Positions 36,681 to 46,289 of a DNA stretch of 64,000 nucleotides are shown piece after piece. Location: assembly GCA_947069175.1 (NCBI GenBank), contig CAMTDV010000027.1, positions 41,305,369-41,369,368 on the forward strand, read 5' to 3'. Source of the DNA: Scalesia atractyloides (lineage: Eukaryota > Streptophyta > Magnoliopsida > Asterales > Asteraceae). The notes beneath the pieces are model-generated. The model saw only the letters and a list, made by a program, of their open reading frames with translations. It ran no database searches and had not been told where the DNA came from. A program made the position numbers and the translations under genes. Numbering within the stretch: the stretch's first letter is position 1; the number at the start of each line of letters is the position of its first letter.

Positions 36681-37258
36681 ATCTGTGAAAACCGAGATCA
36701 ATAATTTGTTATATGCTCGTTATCCTTGATATGATATTCAAAAGATAACCGCCCAGAAACGGTTGAATCCATTAAGTCGCCAATTCCATTTTTCTTTTTG
36801 AATTAACCTTTTGTAACTGCTTCTAATCATACCTGCGATTCAATCAGTGAAATCATCAACTCACAAAACTGTCGCACAATCATCGCGGCATTAAAACCTT
36901 TGACCGAAATCGAAATTGATAGGTGCAACCTTCTTCAACTGTAAATTGAGAACTTAGACTCGTTTAGAAAACACATACATACCTTCCAAACGCTCTGCAA
37001 ACTTCTGATTAACAACAACTTTTCACCGGAAGCTTAACCAGTCGTCGGACTCATCGCCGGAGATCAGAAAAACACCACTATTAGGTATACCCCTACGCCT
37101 AATTCATTTCTTTCCTTTAAATATCATCTATTCGCGTTTAAAAGTTATGTGTTAAACCAATCAATCGGTTTTAAACAGAGTCTGTGTATGTATTAGATTG
37201 AAATAAAAAAGATGAAGTTAATCAGTGTATAAATACATTTGAAATCGGAAATTATACC

Positions 37259-37675
37259 GGGTTAGACACTGTCCAGTGGTAGACTGTGTACATTTTAAAC
37301 ACACGGACCCGGGTTCGAGCCTCACCTACGCTGCCGATTATCTATATAATACCAACCCTTTTTATAACTTATATATAATAAGACTCAGTCAGTGTATAAA
37401 TTTAATAAAAACCCTATATTCATCGGGTTAGTCACACAGCCCAATTGGTCGAGCTGTGTGCAACACGAAGCAAGGGGCGCGGGTTCGAGTCCTGTCGGTT
37501 ACGTGTTTCTGAAATTACCAAACCTTTTTAAAATATAACCAGATTATGGTTTAGCTTAGCATGTATATATATATAATTAAAACTGGATAGATTTCGGGTT
37601 AGACACGTAGCTCAGTTGGTAGAGCTGTGTGAACGTAAACGAGAGGTCACGCGTTCGAGTCCCACACGTTGCCAA
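37259..37675 (+). other. Three sense tRNA-like modules in the D 3' LTR
   Basis: Modules begin at 37259, 37425 and 37596 (spacing 166 and 171 bp), each opening with a GGGTTAG-like leader. The third has a perfect A-box (TAGCTCAGTTGG) and D-arm. B-box-like elements are CGGGTTCGAGCC, CGGGTTCGAGTCC and GCGTTCGAGTCCC. Modules 1 and 2 are followed by a T5 run within about 30 nt; module 3 is not. No convincing anticodon stem is visible. Confidence 0.7.
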
Positions 37676-38651
37676 AACCGCCCGGTTCGACCCGCTAAGG
37701 AGTATATTTTTATAATTAAACTTTTGTTTATTTTTCTCCAAAAACTATAAAATTATATAATTAAATAATTTCTTTTTAAACATAAAAATTAGTAACAAAT
37801 ACAATAAAATTATCTAAAAAGCCTAATAAACTTCATCTAATAAAAATACTAATTTTAAGTAAAAGAAATATGTTTACCGAATTATTACATGAATATTTAG
37901 GTTAGTCTTTCTCGTCGGTTGGTTTCTCTAATGCCAAATCGTGCACACTTCTCATCAAATCAAAACGCACCCACTGTGAGTGAATTCCTACAAACTTCCC
38001 CTTTTTATTCAGTCATATTATTTATTGAACACTCGTGCTATTACCATTATATGAACTAACGTGTTATGTGATATTTTGTTTATTGTTATTTGTGATTATA
38101 CTTTTCTCATTTCAGTCAAGCTCTCACATTATGCCCATTTGTTCCCCGTTACATACGGGTAGAGCTTCGCGTTGCCTAATTAGATCGGCTCTGTTTGATT
38201 GAGCCTTGATCTCACAGCACATCGCTTATCGTGCTCACATGTACATTGCTAGATGATTATGTGGTTTGTGGTTAGATTACATATACGTTGCTCATATTTG
38301 GTTTATGCACATTTTATTACATTAATAAACATATCAATTCTTTCTAATGTTTAAACGGGATTCACTCACCAACTTTTGTTGACTCAAATCTCTACTTTTA
38401 CACATGATACAAGTGATCAGGGTGAAGCAAGGATCACTTAGGACTTGGGCCTTAGAAGAAAAAAATGAAGCTTTACTTGAAAGTCTTGTTTAGAACATTT
38501 TATGTTTGTGTGGATTATGTGTGTTGTTTGGAATATTTCTTTTAATTTAAATTAATAAATATGAAACATTTATAATAGTGAATGTTATGAGCTTTGATGA
38601 AAACCCAATCATGCCCCGACTACCTTATCCGCTGCGGGTCAGGGTGTAACA

Positions 38652-39398
38652 TAGCCGACCAAAGAAGAAAATGGTGGTTCGTGATCGTATACATGCCAAC
38701 GAAGTGTTAATGAATGATTATTTGTGTAGAATCCGGTCTACAATGCCGAAACATTTAGGAATTGGTTTCGTTTACCGAAAGATTTATTTTTAAAGATTGT
38801 AGCAGACATCGAAGCAAGAGAAGAATGGTTTTAAGAAGGTTACGACGAGAGGGGCAAACGAAGTTTCACGCCGATAAAAAAGTGCACATCTGCCAACTAG
38901 CGACAGGTAACCCTCCCGATCAATTTGATGAATACTTAGCTATGTCGGTAAGAAATTCACCTGAATGTTTGCAATTCTTTTGTAACACGATCATTAAATT
39001 GTTGGCACATAGCTTCTACATAAACCGACAAGACACGACATCACACGTATTTATGTTGCGCATGAGGCTAGATGGCATTTTCCAGGGATGCTCGATAGCA
39101 TCGATTGTACACATATCGAATGGAGAAATTGTCCAAGAGAGTTGCGAGGGGCGTATGTTAGGGTTGACGTCAAAAGACCGACCATCATACTTGAAGCAAT
39201 GACGTCGAATGTTTTATGATTTTGGCATTCATATTTTGGTGTTCCTGGTTCAAACAACGACATCAATGTTTTATACACATCGCCGTTGTTTCAAAGCATA
39301 ATAGATGGTACCGTACCCTTCTGGTGGATGGTATCTACCCCATCATGTATGTTTATGTGAAAGCTCTTTCATTTCTTGTCGGGGTTAAAGAAAAGACG
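38652..39398 (+). pseudogene. PIF/Harbinger (HARBI1-like) transposase, N-terminal and central part
   Basis: Translated pieces in several frames match the plant PIF/Harbinger nuclease layout: FRLPKDLFLKIVADIEA near the N-terminus, DQFDEYLAMSV and ECLQFFCN next, then the catalytic neighbourhood FPGMLDSIDCTHIEWRNCP, followed by RPTIILEAMTS and FGVPGSNNDINVLYTSPLF. Frameshifts near 38735 and 39060 and an early stop make it a pseudogene. It is cut by solo LTR H at 39399. I found no terminal inverted repeats of the parent transposon within the window. Confidence 0.85.
39394..39398. repeat. Left target-site duplication of solo LTR H (AGACG)
   Basis: AGACG lies directly before the LTR and again directly after it at 41794-41798, a perfect 5-bp LTR-retrotransposon duplication. 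Confidence 0.93.
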
Positions 39399-41793
39399 TG
39401 TCACACCCCAACCGATGGCGGAAACATCGGGATGAGACGAACAAATTGCTCAAAACTTCATAACGCTATTAAATCCAAATTTCATTCAAGACTAAATTGT
39501 CATACAAAAATTCCAAATAATAGTCAACAATTGTTTTAAAACGACATAATATCAAAATAGATAAATTACTTTAGGTGTGTATCTAAGACCACCTAAATCT
39601 TGTTTCATCTTGTAACATCACCTCATCAATCAACCTACAACATGTATTAAAATATATCAACAAAAAGTTGGCGAGCATACAAGTTTTGTTACGTAGCATA
39701 ATATAGAATAAATTTGTTTAAAGTCTCATATCCAACATGAACCATAATATGCAAGTTTACTAGCATGCCGAAACGGTGTACTATATGTTCAAACCCAAGA
39801 ATCCAACGTGTTAAAATAGCCTATCCCAATAGAGTAGCGGGAGGTTAACATGTTTAACTTAACAATACCCCAAGTTTCGTGGGCGGTGCGTTAATCCTAT
39901 AGCGCTATAATTGTTAAGGTAGGCTAGCAAAGTTAATGAAGCATATATTTACACAAATAGTTTACATTAGCATAACAAGTCTAAACAAGCATCACATAGT
40001 CTCATGTTAAGCATGGATAGAGATTAAAATAGTTTAAGTGTCGTGCGATTTTGTATAAAGTACATGTTGCACCCAAAGTGTAAAAAGGAAAAAAGGATCG
40101 AGTATGCTCACGGTTTTGCAAGCTTTCCCACTTGAAATCCCGCGAACGTTGTTGGTTGATGGATTAGTTTCGAGCACCTTGTCCTTCTACACAAAGAAAC
40201 ATAGGCATGTGAGTATTGGGAATTAACGGAAGGTTACGGATTCGGAATTAAAATAACGTGAAATTAGTATTATGAAAGTAATCATCTTGTACTCATAACA
40301 TTTTGTTCTTGACACTATAGAACCTCAAGGGTTTGGTATGTTTTTATGGATTCAAAGATCCATTAGAATCGTAACAAGTGCATGGTCTTTAGATGATGTA
40401 ACCTACTATTTTGACAAATGACCACTTGTTCATCATCAAGAGTTCGATTACTTTGATAATATATAAGTATTATATAGTGTACATTAAGTCATATAGGTCA
40501 AGCATGAGGTAGGAGGTTGAACCATCCATTTAGGAACCTCTTTGAGGTTTACATAAGTCAAGTAGGAGGTGGGAGGATTTACCATCCACTTAAGACCTCT
40601 TTGGATTCACCACTACACATGTGTCTTAGATACAAGGAGGGTCATGAACTTACAAGTAAGGAATGAAATGAGACAACTAAGCTATGAAAATCATCAAGTA
40701 GTGTGTGGATTCAATGATGGATAGCCCAAGCTAGTCCAAATATCACACATTCATCAAGCTTAACTTGAACACTACTTGTGGGTGTAAACCCTAGTCGAAA
40801 ACAGAAAGTTTGTGAGGTTTTAACCTCCAATTTGACGTGTCTCAACCTTGTTTTTAAGCCTAACCAACCACATATAGTGTTGTAAGCATTAGGACATGGT
40901 TTGAGATGAGTTGAACTCAAGTTAAACAAGTTTTATAAAAGTTTGAAGAATATAAATCAAAACAGTCCACTTTGGAGCCTTTTTCGTGACATTCCAGGGC
41001 CTGATTTTCCATAGAAAACCATTGGAGATGTGCACAAGGTCAAACCAAGCAAGTGGGAAAAAGAATGGATGAAAAAGGTTAAGAAATGAATGAGATATGC
41101 TCACTTTTGTAAGAGATAGAAATTCTGCTCGAACCTTGAATTCACAGCTGATTAAAGGAAGTTTTGAGAGTGTTTTGGTGATTAGAAAAATCTAAAAAGG
41201 CTTGGATTATGCTTGGGTTTTATAGGGAAGGATTAGGGTTGGGTTTGGTGAAGTATTAAATGTTAAAACATGTTTAAAACTCAAAAATTCACAAAAAAAA
41301 CCGCCCAAAACGAGTCTGGTCGCGCTGGTTGCGGATCAGGCCGTTTTGACGAGATGATATATGTTTTACGGGCTGGTTTTGTTCGATGAGGAGTCCCAGC
41401 TCAGCTGGTTAGGCGCGTGTTTGGTGTGGTTGCTGACCCGGGTTCGAGTCCGGGCGGTGTCCGTTTTTGATTCTTTTCCTCATTTTCAAGTTTTCATAAA
41501 TCACACAAACAGTCCCTGTACTACAGTTTCAGTAATTGCACTTTTAGTCCCTCACATTTAACTAACTAAGTTAAATGGAATACTTGGGTTTAATAACTAA
41601 ATAACTTAAAAAAACTTAACTAAGTTAATGAATAATTAAACTTTTTAAAGTAAAAAAAATCTTATTCTTTTTAAAAATTTAATGAATAAACAATCATTTA
41701 TAAAAAAAATAAAGAATGAGTAAATAATGATTAAATATATATTTAAATGAATAGATAAATAACTAAATAGACGCGAAAATACGGAGCGTTACA
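39399..41793 (-). mobile_element. Solo LTR H, 2.4 kb, with perfect target duplication
   Basis: The sequence runs TGTCACACCCC...GCGTTACA with AGACG on both sides and no internal retrotransposon DNA. It is the product of recombination between the two LTRs of a full element. It carries a CAAC/GTTG hairpin at 39658-39670 (about 260 bp from the LTR 3' end) and one tRNA-like module near the LTR 5' end, but not the triple array. It lies inside the Harbinger transposase gene, whose frame resumes after it. Confidence 0.93.
41385..41482 (+). other. tRNA-like module antisense to LTR H
   Basis: The plus strand reads CAGCTCAGCTGGTTAGGCG (A-box and D-arm-like), then about 45 nt later a well-paired T-arm (CCCGGGTTCGAGTCCGGGC), then GTTTTTG within 10 nt. 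It is the best preserved T-arm of the set and resembles a class I tRNA gene with terminator. It lies about 330 bp from the LTR 5' terminus, in antisense. The acceptor stem is not convincing. Confidence 0.65.
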
Positions 41794-41798
41794 AGACG

Positions 41799-42045
41799 TT
41801 CAAGAAGTTGCAAAAATCGGCAAGGAAAGATGTTTAGAGGGCTTTTGGTGTTTTAAAGGGTAAATGGGGCATACTAAACCAACTGGTTCGTGCAATAAAA
41901 AAAAAAAACAATCCATTTTATAGTATATGCATGTATCATGTTGCACAATATGCTAATAAAAGAAGAGGGAGGTGCAATATCTCAAGATTGGGTGCCGGAT
42001 CCTCCCACACAAGCTCTCATTCCCGAAAATGTTCAACAAGACTAG
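41799..42045 (+). pseudogene. PIF/Harbinger transposase, C-terminal part
   Basis: The frame gives FKKLQKSARKDV, a stop, then RAFGVLKGKWGIL, the typical C-terminal signature of HARBI1-like transposases. A decayed tail follows, including a poly-A interruption at about 41897-41909 and PDPPTQALIPENVQQD-like residues near 42000. It continues 38652-39398 across solo LTR H. Confidence 0.82.
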
Positions 42046-42598
42046 CGCAATAAAGAACTTCACTTTCGGTTAAGATGTGATTTAATTGAACTTGTAGGTC
42101 TTTAGGTTTGGAATTTTCGGATTCGGACGACGAGTAGATTTTCTTTATGTATCCTTTTATTTTTATAGTTTTTTTTAAGTTATAACCTAAAATATGTCTA
42201 GAAACATTGTTTTTATTTAAATGAAATTATTATTGTTAATTTATTATTTAAAAATAAAAATAATAAAAAAATAAAAAAAAATCTATCACTAGTGATGGAC
42301 ATCCCCACTAAATGACCATTTAATTACCATGGTTCTCTATAAACTTAACTTTAACCTACTGTTTTAATAAATGAAGTGTTACTAGACGAGAAATTTTAAC
42401 GATTAAGCTGTATGATACCTTTATGATCTACAAAAAGGATGTTAAGAAGAGTTTGTTTAAACTATGTACCAATTAATATTTTTATAACTAAAAAATGGTT
42501 AATGTATAATACTTTCCTATTAAATAGTGGTCGTGTTGTTACTTAAGAAAACCCGAGTGATATTGGGTTGGGCTTAAAAACACCACTTTTTCAAAAGT
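42046..42598. other. Non-coding flank of the Harbinger relic
   Basis: AT-rich DNA with poly-A and T stretches near 42250-42285. No ORF or repeat recognised. It may contain the 3' untranslated part of the Harbinger element. Confidence 0.5.
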
Positions 42599-42606
42599 GT
42601 TGGAAG

Positions 42607-43212
42607 CAGAGGCCAAAAAAATCGGAACCGGTTTTTTTAATATCCAGGTATTCTATATCTTAAACCGGAACCGATCCTATCCATAGGGTATGGATAGGAT
42701 ATGCATTTTGATCTCAATACCTGGAACCGGAACCGGAACTGGAACCGATCATACCCGATTAATATTTGAAACCGGACAAGAACCGGAACCATAACCGATT
42801 ATACCCAGCTATACCTGATACATGATTCTAATATCTTTCTTATAAATTTATATTACTGCATTTATTTTAGTTTTCTTATATTATACAATACATATTTAAT
42901 AATAATAAACAAAATAACGCGAAAATTGGGTAATAAAAACGCAATATAATATTAAAAAATCCGAAAATATAGAACTAAAAAACTCGAAAATAGGGTATAA
43001 AAAACCCGAAAATAGGGTATTTTAATATCCGGTTTCTTAAGAACTGGAAACAAACCCTACCCAGAACTGAGCACATAGAATATGGTTTTTTGGTCAAATA
43101 ACCAGAATGGAACCGAACCTATAATAACCAGTTCCAACCCTTAAAATGAGAAACCGAAACCAGTTCCATAACCAGAACCGGTTATTAAAAATACACGGTT
43201 TGTGCACCTCTA
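42607..43212. mobile_element. hAT-type MITE with 8-bp target duplication
   Basis: A 606-bp element with ends CAGAGG...CCTCTA. The right end, reverse-complemented, reads TAGAGGTGCACAAACCG, typical of plant hAT ends. The perfect 8-bp duplication GTTGGAAG flanks it at 42599-42606 and 43213-43220. The interior is rich in AACCGG/CCGGTT words in both orientations and has no coding capacity, so it would depend on a hAT transposase in trans. Confidence 0.85.
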
Positions 43213-43220
43213 GTTGGAAG

Positions 43221-45204
43221 GAGACAAGAGTTGCAATCACCATAAGTTTATACATGTAGTTTTTTTCATATCAACTTTATTCTTATAAAAAAGTTACTGA
43301 AAAAATTGGTAACGATCAACAATGTACAAATTTTCTATGTTACTTTAAAAAGTAGATTAAAAACTTTGAAAAACTAAAATCTAATGAAGAAATGGGGGGG
43401 GGGGGGTGCGCTAGGAGGAAGATAGCGATGATATGCAAAGGGGAAAGAGATGCCGGACGGTGTTTAGGAAAAAGGGCGGAGGACCGGCGGTGGTGTTCTC
43501 CAAGGAGGAGAGGACACTAGTAGCGGTCGGTGGTGGGTAACGACTGCCAACGGGCTAGTGTGATTTTTAGTTATGAGATACATGTTAATTATAACAATTA
43601 ACAATTTCCAATTTGTATCAAAGAAAGTTTGTTAGAATAGATTTTAAATGTAGAATTAACTATAGTCAAGTTTTACCCTTTCTTTTAAGCAAAGCCCATG
43701 AAACTTTTGTGTTTTTTGCATGTAATATGGATTAGAAAAAAGGATAGTGAATTTGTAGTAATTAAATGTTTTTTTTTCCTTTTAAATTAATAGTTATTAT
43801 TATATTATATTATATTTAATATATATTAAATAACATCATTTTTAGCTATATGAGACGTTTTTTTATTTTTATTTTTAGTCACAACTATTTTTATACAACT
43901 AAACTTTATCAATTTTATTTTTAAGAACATCTATATCACATCATAAACTATACTATAATAGTTAGAGTAGGTTTGTTTGTTTATTCTTTTAGTTTTAATA
44001 CAACCTTTTACATTAAAAATAATATACGTATCAATTAATTTTTTTTCTCTTATAGTTTTAGTTCGTTAGTTTTGTTTACAAAAACCAAATACAAGATATA
44101 ATTTATTTTGAAAACAAGCCAACATGATACCCACCAAAAAACTTATTAATTTTTTTATAAAAACTAGATATGTTTCCATTTATTTTTTTTTAAATCAGGT
44201 TGGCCCCCGCCGCTAGAATAGTTAATATTAAAACATAACTTCCTGTCTAACGAACCATGCCGACTACAACATAGAGTTGCAGTGATGGTGGCTATTGCGA
44301 GTTAGTAATCTAGCATATGGGGTCGCAGCCCGCAACACCACATCATCATAGGTATTGGTAAAATGTCACTATTTTTTCTTGTATTTGTTGCATTTTATTT
44401 TATTTTTTGTTGTTTTTTAAATATTTATATTTTGTAGCTTCATACTTATTTTTATTGTTTGGTACGTATGCGAATTTCTGACGCAATGTTCGGTTAAAAA
44501 CTCCTATTATCTATTAAAGTTAGATTTGAGTATATCTAAATGCTATAATGTTTATGATTGTTTCAAGGATAAAGTTGGATATGATATGAAAATAAAGTGG
44601 TCAAAGTTAATGTGATTTCTGAAAAGAATAACCAATTTAGTCATAATGCATTACTCACATGAAGCCACAAATCCTCAAAAGTGTTATTTGAAACTTTGGG
44701 TGAAAATTACAAAATAACCCTAAAATGTGTATGTTATTTTATCCTAAAGCCTTAAATTCCAGTCTTATTACAATCACACACTTTGTAAAATATTATAAGC
44801 TGTAGAGCCTTATGACTTCCAAGTATTTTTGAAGATGGCTTAAATGATTGTTTTTTATTTTGCAAAATATTGCAAGTTGTAGAGCATTATGACTTCAATC
44901 TCACACACTTTGTAAAAATATTATAAGATGTAGAGCATTTTGATATATTATTATTTTTGCATATCATAATTTTTCACACATCAATCAATACAACATTGTT
45001 TTTTTTCTGTCCTTTAAGTTATTATAAAGTATTTTTGATGATGGATTAAATGAGACAGCTACTACATTAAAAATTTGAGGTCATGACCCTCAAGGGCAAC
45101 CCTTAATTGCTATTGTGCATGTAAGATTTACATCAATTTATCAATGATTTTCACTATCTTATATAACTTCTATCATGATTACAAAATAACCGAAATGTAC
45201 ATTC
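43221..45204. other. AT-rich region between the hAT MITE and the acyltransferase gene
   Basis: No credible gene. A run of G lies near 43395-43407. A GC-rich low-complexity patch lies at 43440-43560. Three copies of a roughly 35-bp unit (AATATT.YAAG.TGTAGAGC.TT) lie at 44785-44820, 44863-44900 and 44915-44945. The last few hundred bases before 45205 would contain the 3' UTR and polyadenylation signals of the acyltransferase gene. Confidence 0.5.
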
Positions 45205-45505
45205 TCAAGGTTCAAACGTTGGAACTTCATGCACAGGAGTTGAAATCGGCTGGTTTATGACCCTATTAACGACTCCACGATAAGGATCATCCTCTCGTTT
45301 CTTAATCAAATACGCCATACTCTTTTCGACTTCAGACTTAATTTCCATGTATAACTCTTTTGCATTATCTCTATCTTTTAACATATTTCCCCGCCCTTCG
45401 GTTCTTATGGGCTTCCCAAATAAATAGTATAACCGGCCCGGTACCTTTGGCAGAATGCCCGGAAAGTAAAAGTCTTGGTTAGCCACCTCTCCTTCCATAT
45501 CGGTC
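45205..45505 (-). CDS. Last exon of a phytyl-ester-synthase-like acyltransferase
   Basis: The exon encodes the C-terminus: GEVANQDFYFPGILPKVPG, YYLFGKPIRT, NAKELYMEIKSEVEKSMAYL, KKREDDPYRGV, ending PTFEP and a TGA. This matches the C-terminal part of plant phytyl ester synthase / diacylglycerol acyltransferase-like proteins (PES1/PES2 family), which act in chloroplasts to esterify phytol and make triacylglycerol. The splice acceptor (minus strand ...ACAG before GACCG) is intact, and the codon split AG/G joins the previous exon in frame. No stop interrupts it. Upstream exons beyond the two at 45708 and 45955 are not found. Confidence 0.82.
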
Positions 45506-45707
45506 CTGTAACCAAAACATAACATTCACACGCTAAAGGAAAAGAATTCGAAGAGGTTTAGAGAAAAAGTTGACGATAAAGTTAAAACAATATATAGCAC
45601 ATGCTACTTTTGTGTTAAACTAGTAGCACGATCCTGACCGATTTAGAAGTTTTAAAAGGTCAAAATGCAGTTTAGAAACAATACAGACTAAAGGAGAAGA
45701 AATTCAC

Positions 45708-45793
45708 CTTAGTCTAATACCCTGTTCGTTTGTTCTCCGCGAGTAGTCATTTAGCACATGGATTTTCATTACATCGTCATAATCAAGAACCAA
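45708..45793 (-). CDS. Penultimate exon of the acyltransferase gene
   Basis: The 86-bp exon encodes LVLDYDDVMKIHVLNDYSRR and TNEQGIRL, with an acceptor ending TTTCAG and a donor AG/GTGAAT. It ends two bases into an arginine codon completed by the next exon. DYDD and MKI are typical of the PES family between the acyltransferase core and its C-terminal sheet. The frame is intact. Confidence 0.8.
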
Positions 45794-45954
45794 CTGAAAG
45801 AATCAAAGCAACCGTTAGAAACATATTGAGAAATAAATGGATCGTAATATAAGAAAAAAAAGTGTTACAAGATATTGTTCTTGTGTGATAAATGTTGTAT
45901 ACAGTATATATAGACTTATAAGTTTATGTATTTATATATTTTATAATTAATCAC

Positions 45955-46068
45955 CTCAGCGATGTCGTCTTCTCCAATAGCACCAAATGGTACAATAGTA
46001 GCACCAAATTTTGCTGCCATTCTTACAAATTCTGGTTGATCAGGCCAAAACAATTTGTATTCTTCACC
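45955..46068 (-). CDS. Third-last exon of the acyltransferase gene
   Basis: The 114-bp exon (38 codons, phase 0) encodes GEEYKLFWPDQPEFVRMAAK and FGATIVPFGAIGEDDIAE, part of the lysophospholipid-acyltransferase-like fold of the PES family. Acceptor (TTACCAG) and donor (GAG/GTGATT) are intact on the minus strand. The upstream intron runs into a copia element at about 46290 and then into nested gypsy DNA to the window end. Earlier exons are either more than 17 kb away, making a giant intron, or lost. Confidence 0.82.
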
Positions 46069-46289
46069 CTGGTAAGTGCATGAACAGAGTTACTCATAAA
46101 ATGAATATATATACACACACACCACACACGACCAAATAATCAAGGAATTTAACGAGCTGCTTTTTTTCCAAAAGACAAATATTTTTTTTTATTGCTACTA
46201 GTGTTGCAACAATGGATATACTTTCTAGTTTCTTGGTGTGATTTTTTGTATATTGACTCATTTTCATCTCGTTCATCTGCCAACGAATA

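Larger units (their letters stand above)
21751..38651 (+). mobile_element. Ty3/gypsy chromovirus copy D (Tekay/Del-like), heavily interrupted
   Basis: A plus-strand element. Its 5' LTR survives as 21751-22232 plus 30756-31233; the first part was displaced by F/A/B. Internal gag-pol spans 31706-36335, a polypurine tract lies at 36355-36369 and the 3' LTR at 36370-38651. The primer site and about 460 bp of leader are lost, replaced by 131 bp of Harbinger-like flank (31234-31364). Coding parts are broken. D inserted in a PIF/Harbinger transposase gene whose sequence resumes at 38652. Confidence 0.9.
36370..38651 (+). repeat. 3' LTR of D
   Basis: 2282 bp, TGTAACATTTG...GGTGTAACA. It carries one antisense and three sense tRNA-like modules, the AACGCACCCACTGTGAGTGA block (about 37965), the GGCTC/GAGCC hairpin (38183-38212) and the CAAC/GTTG hairpin (38370-38381). 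The Harbinger transposase gene follows at 38652. Confidence 0.9.

Noticed and set aside
38762..39202. Independent 146-codon plus-strand gene
   Set aside because: It is one frame of the decayed Harbinger transposase; the catalytic segment continues in another frame.
43395..43407. Poly-G run as a quadruplex element
   Set aside because: It is a single G tract without the further tracts needed. It may be simple slippage or an assembly artefact.
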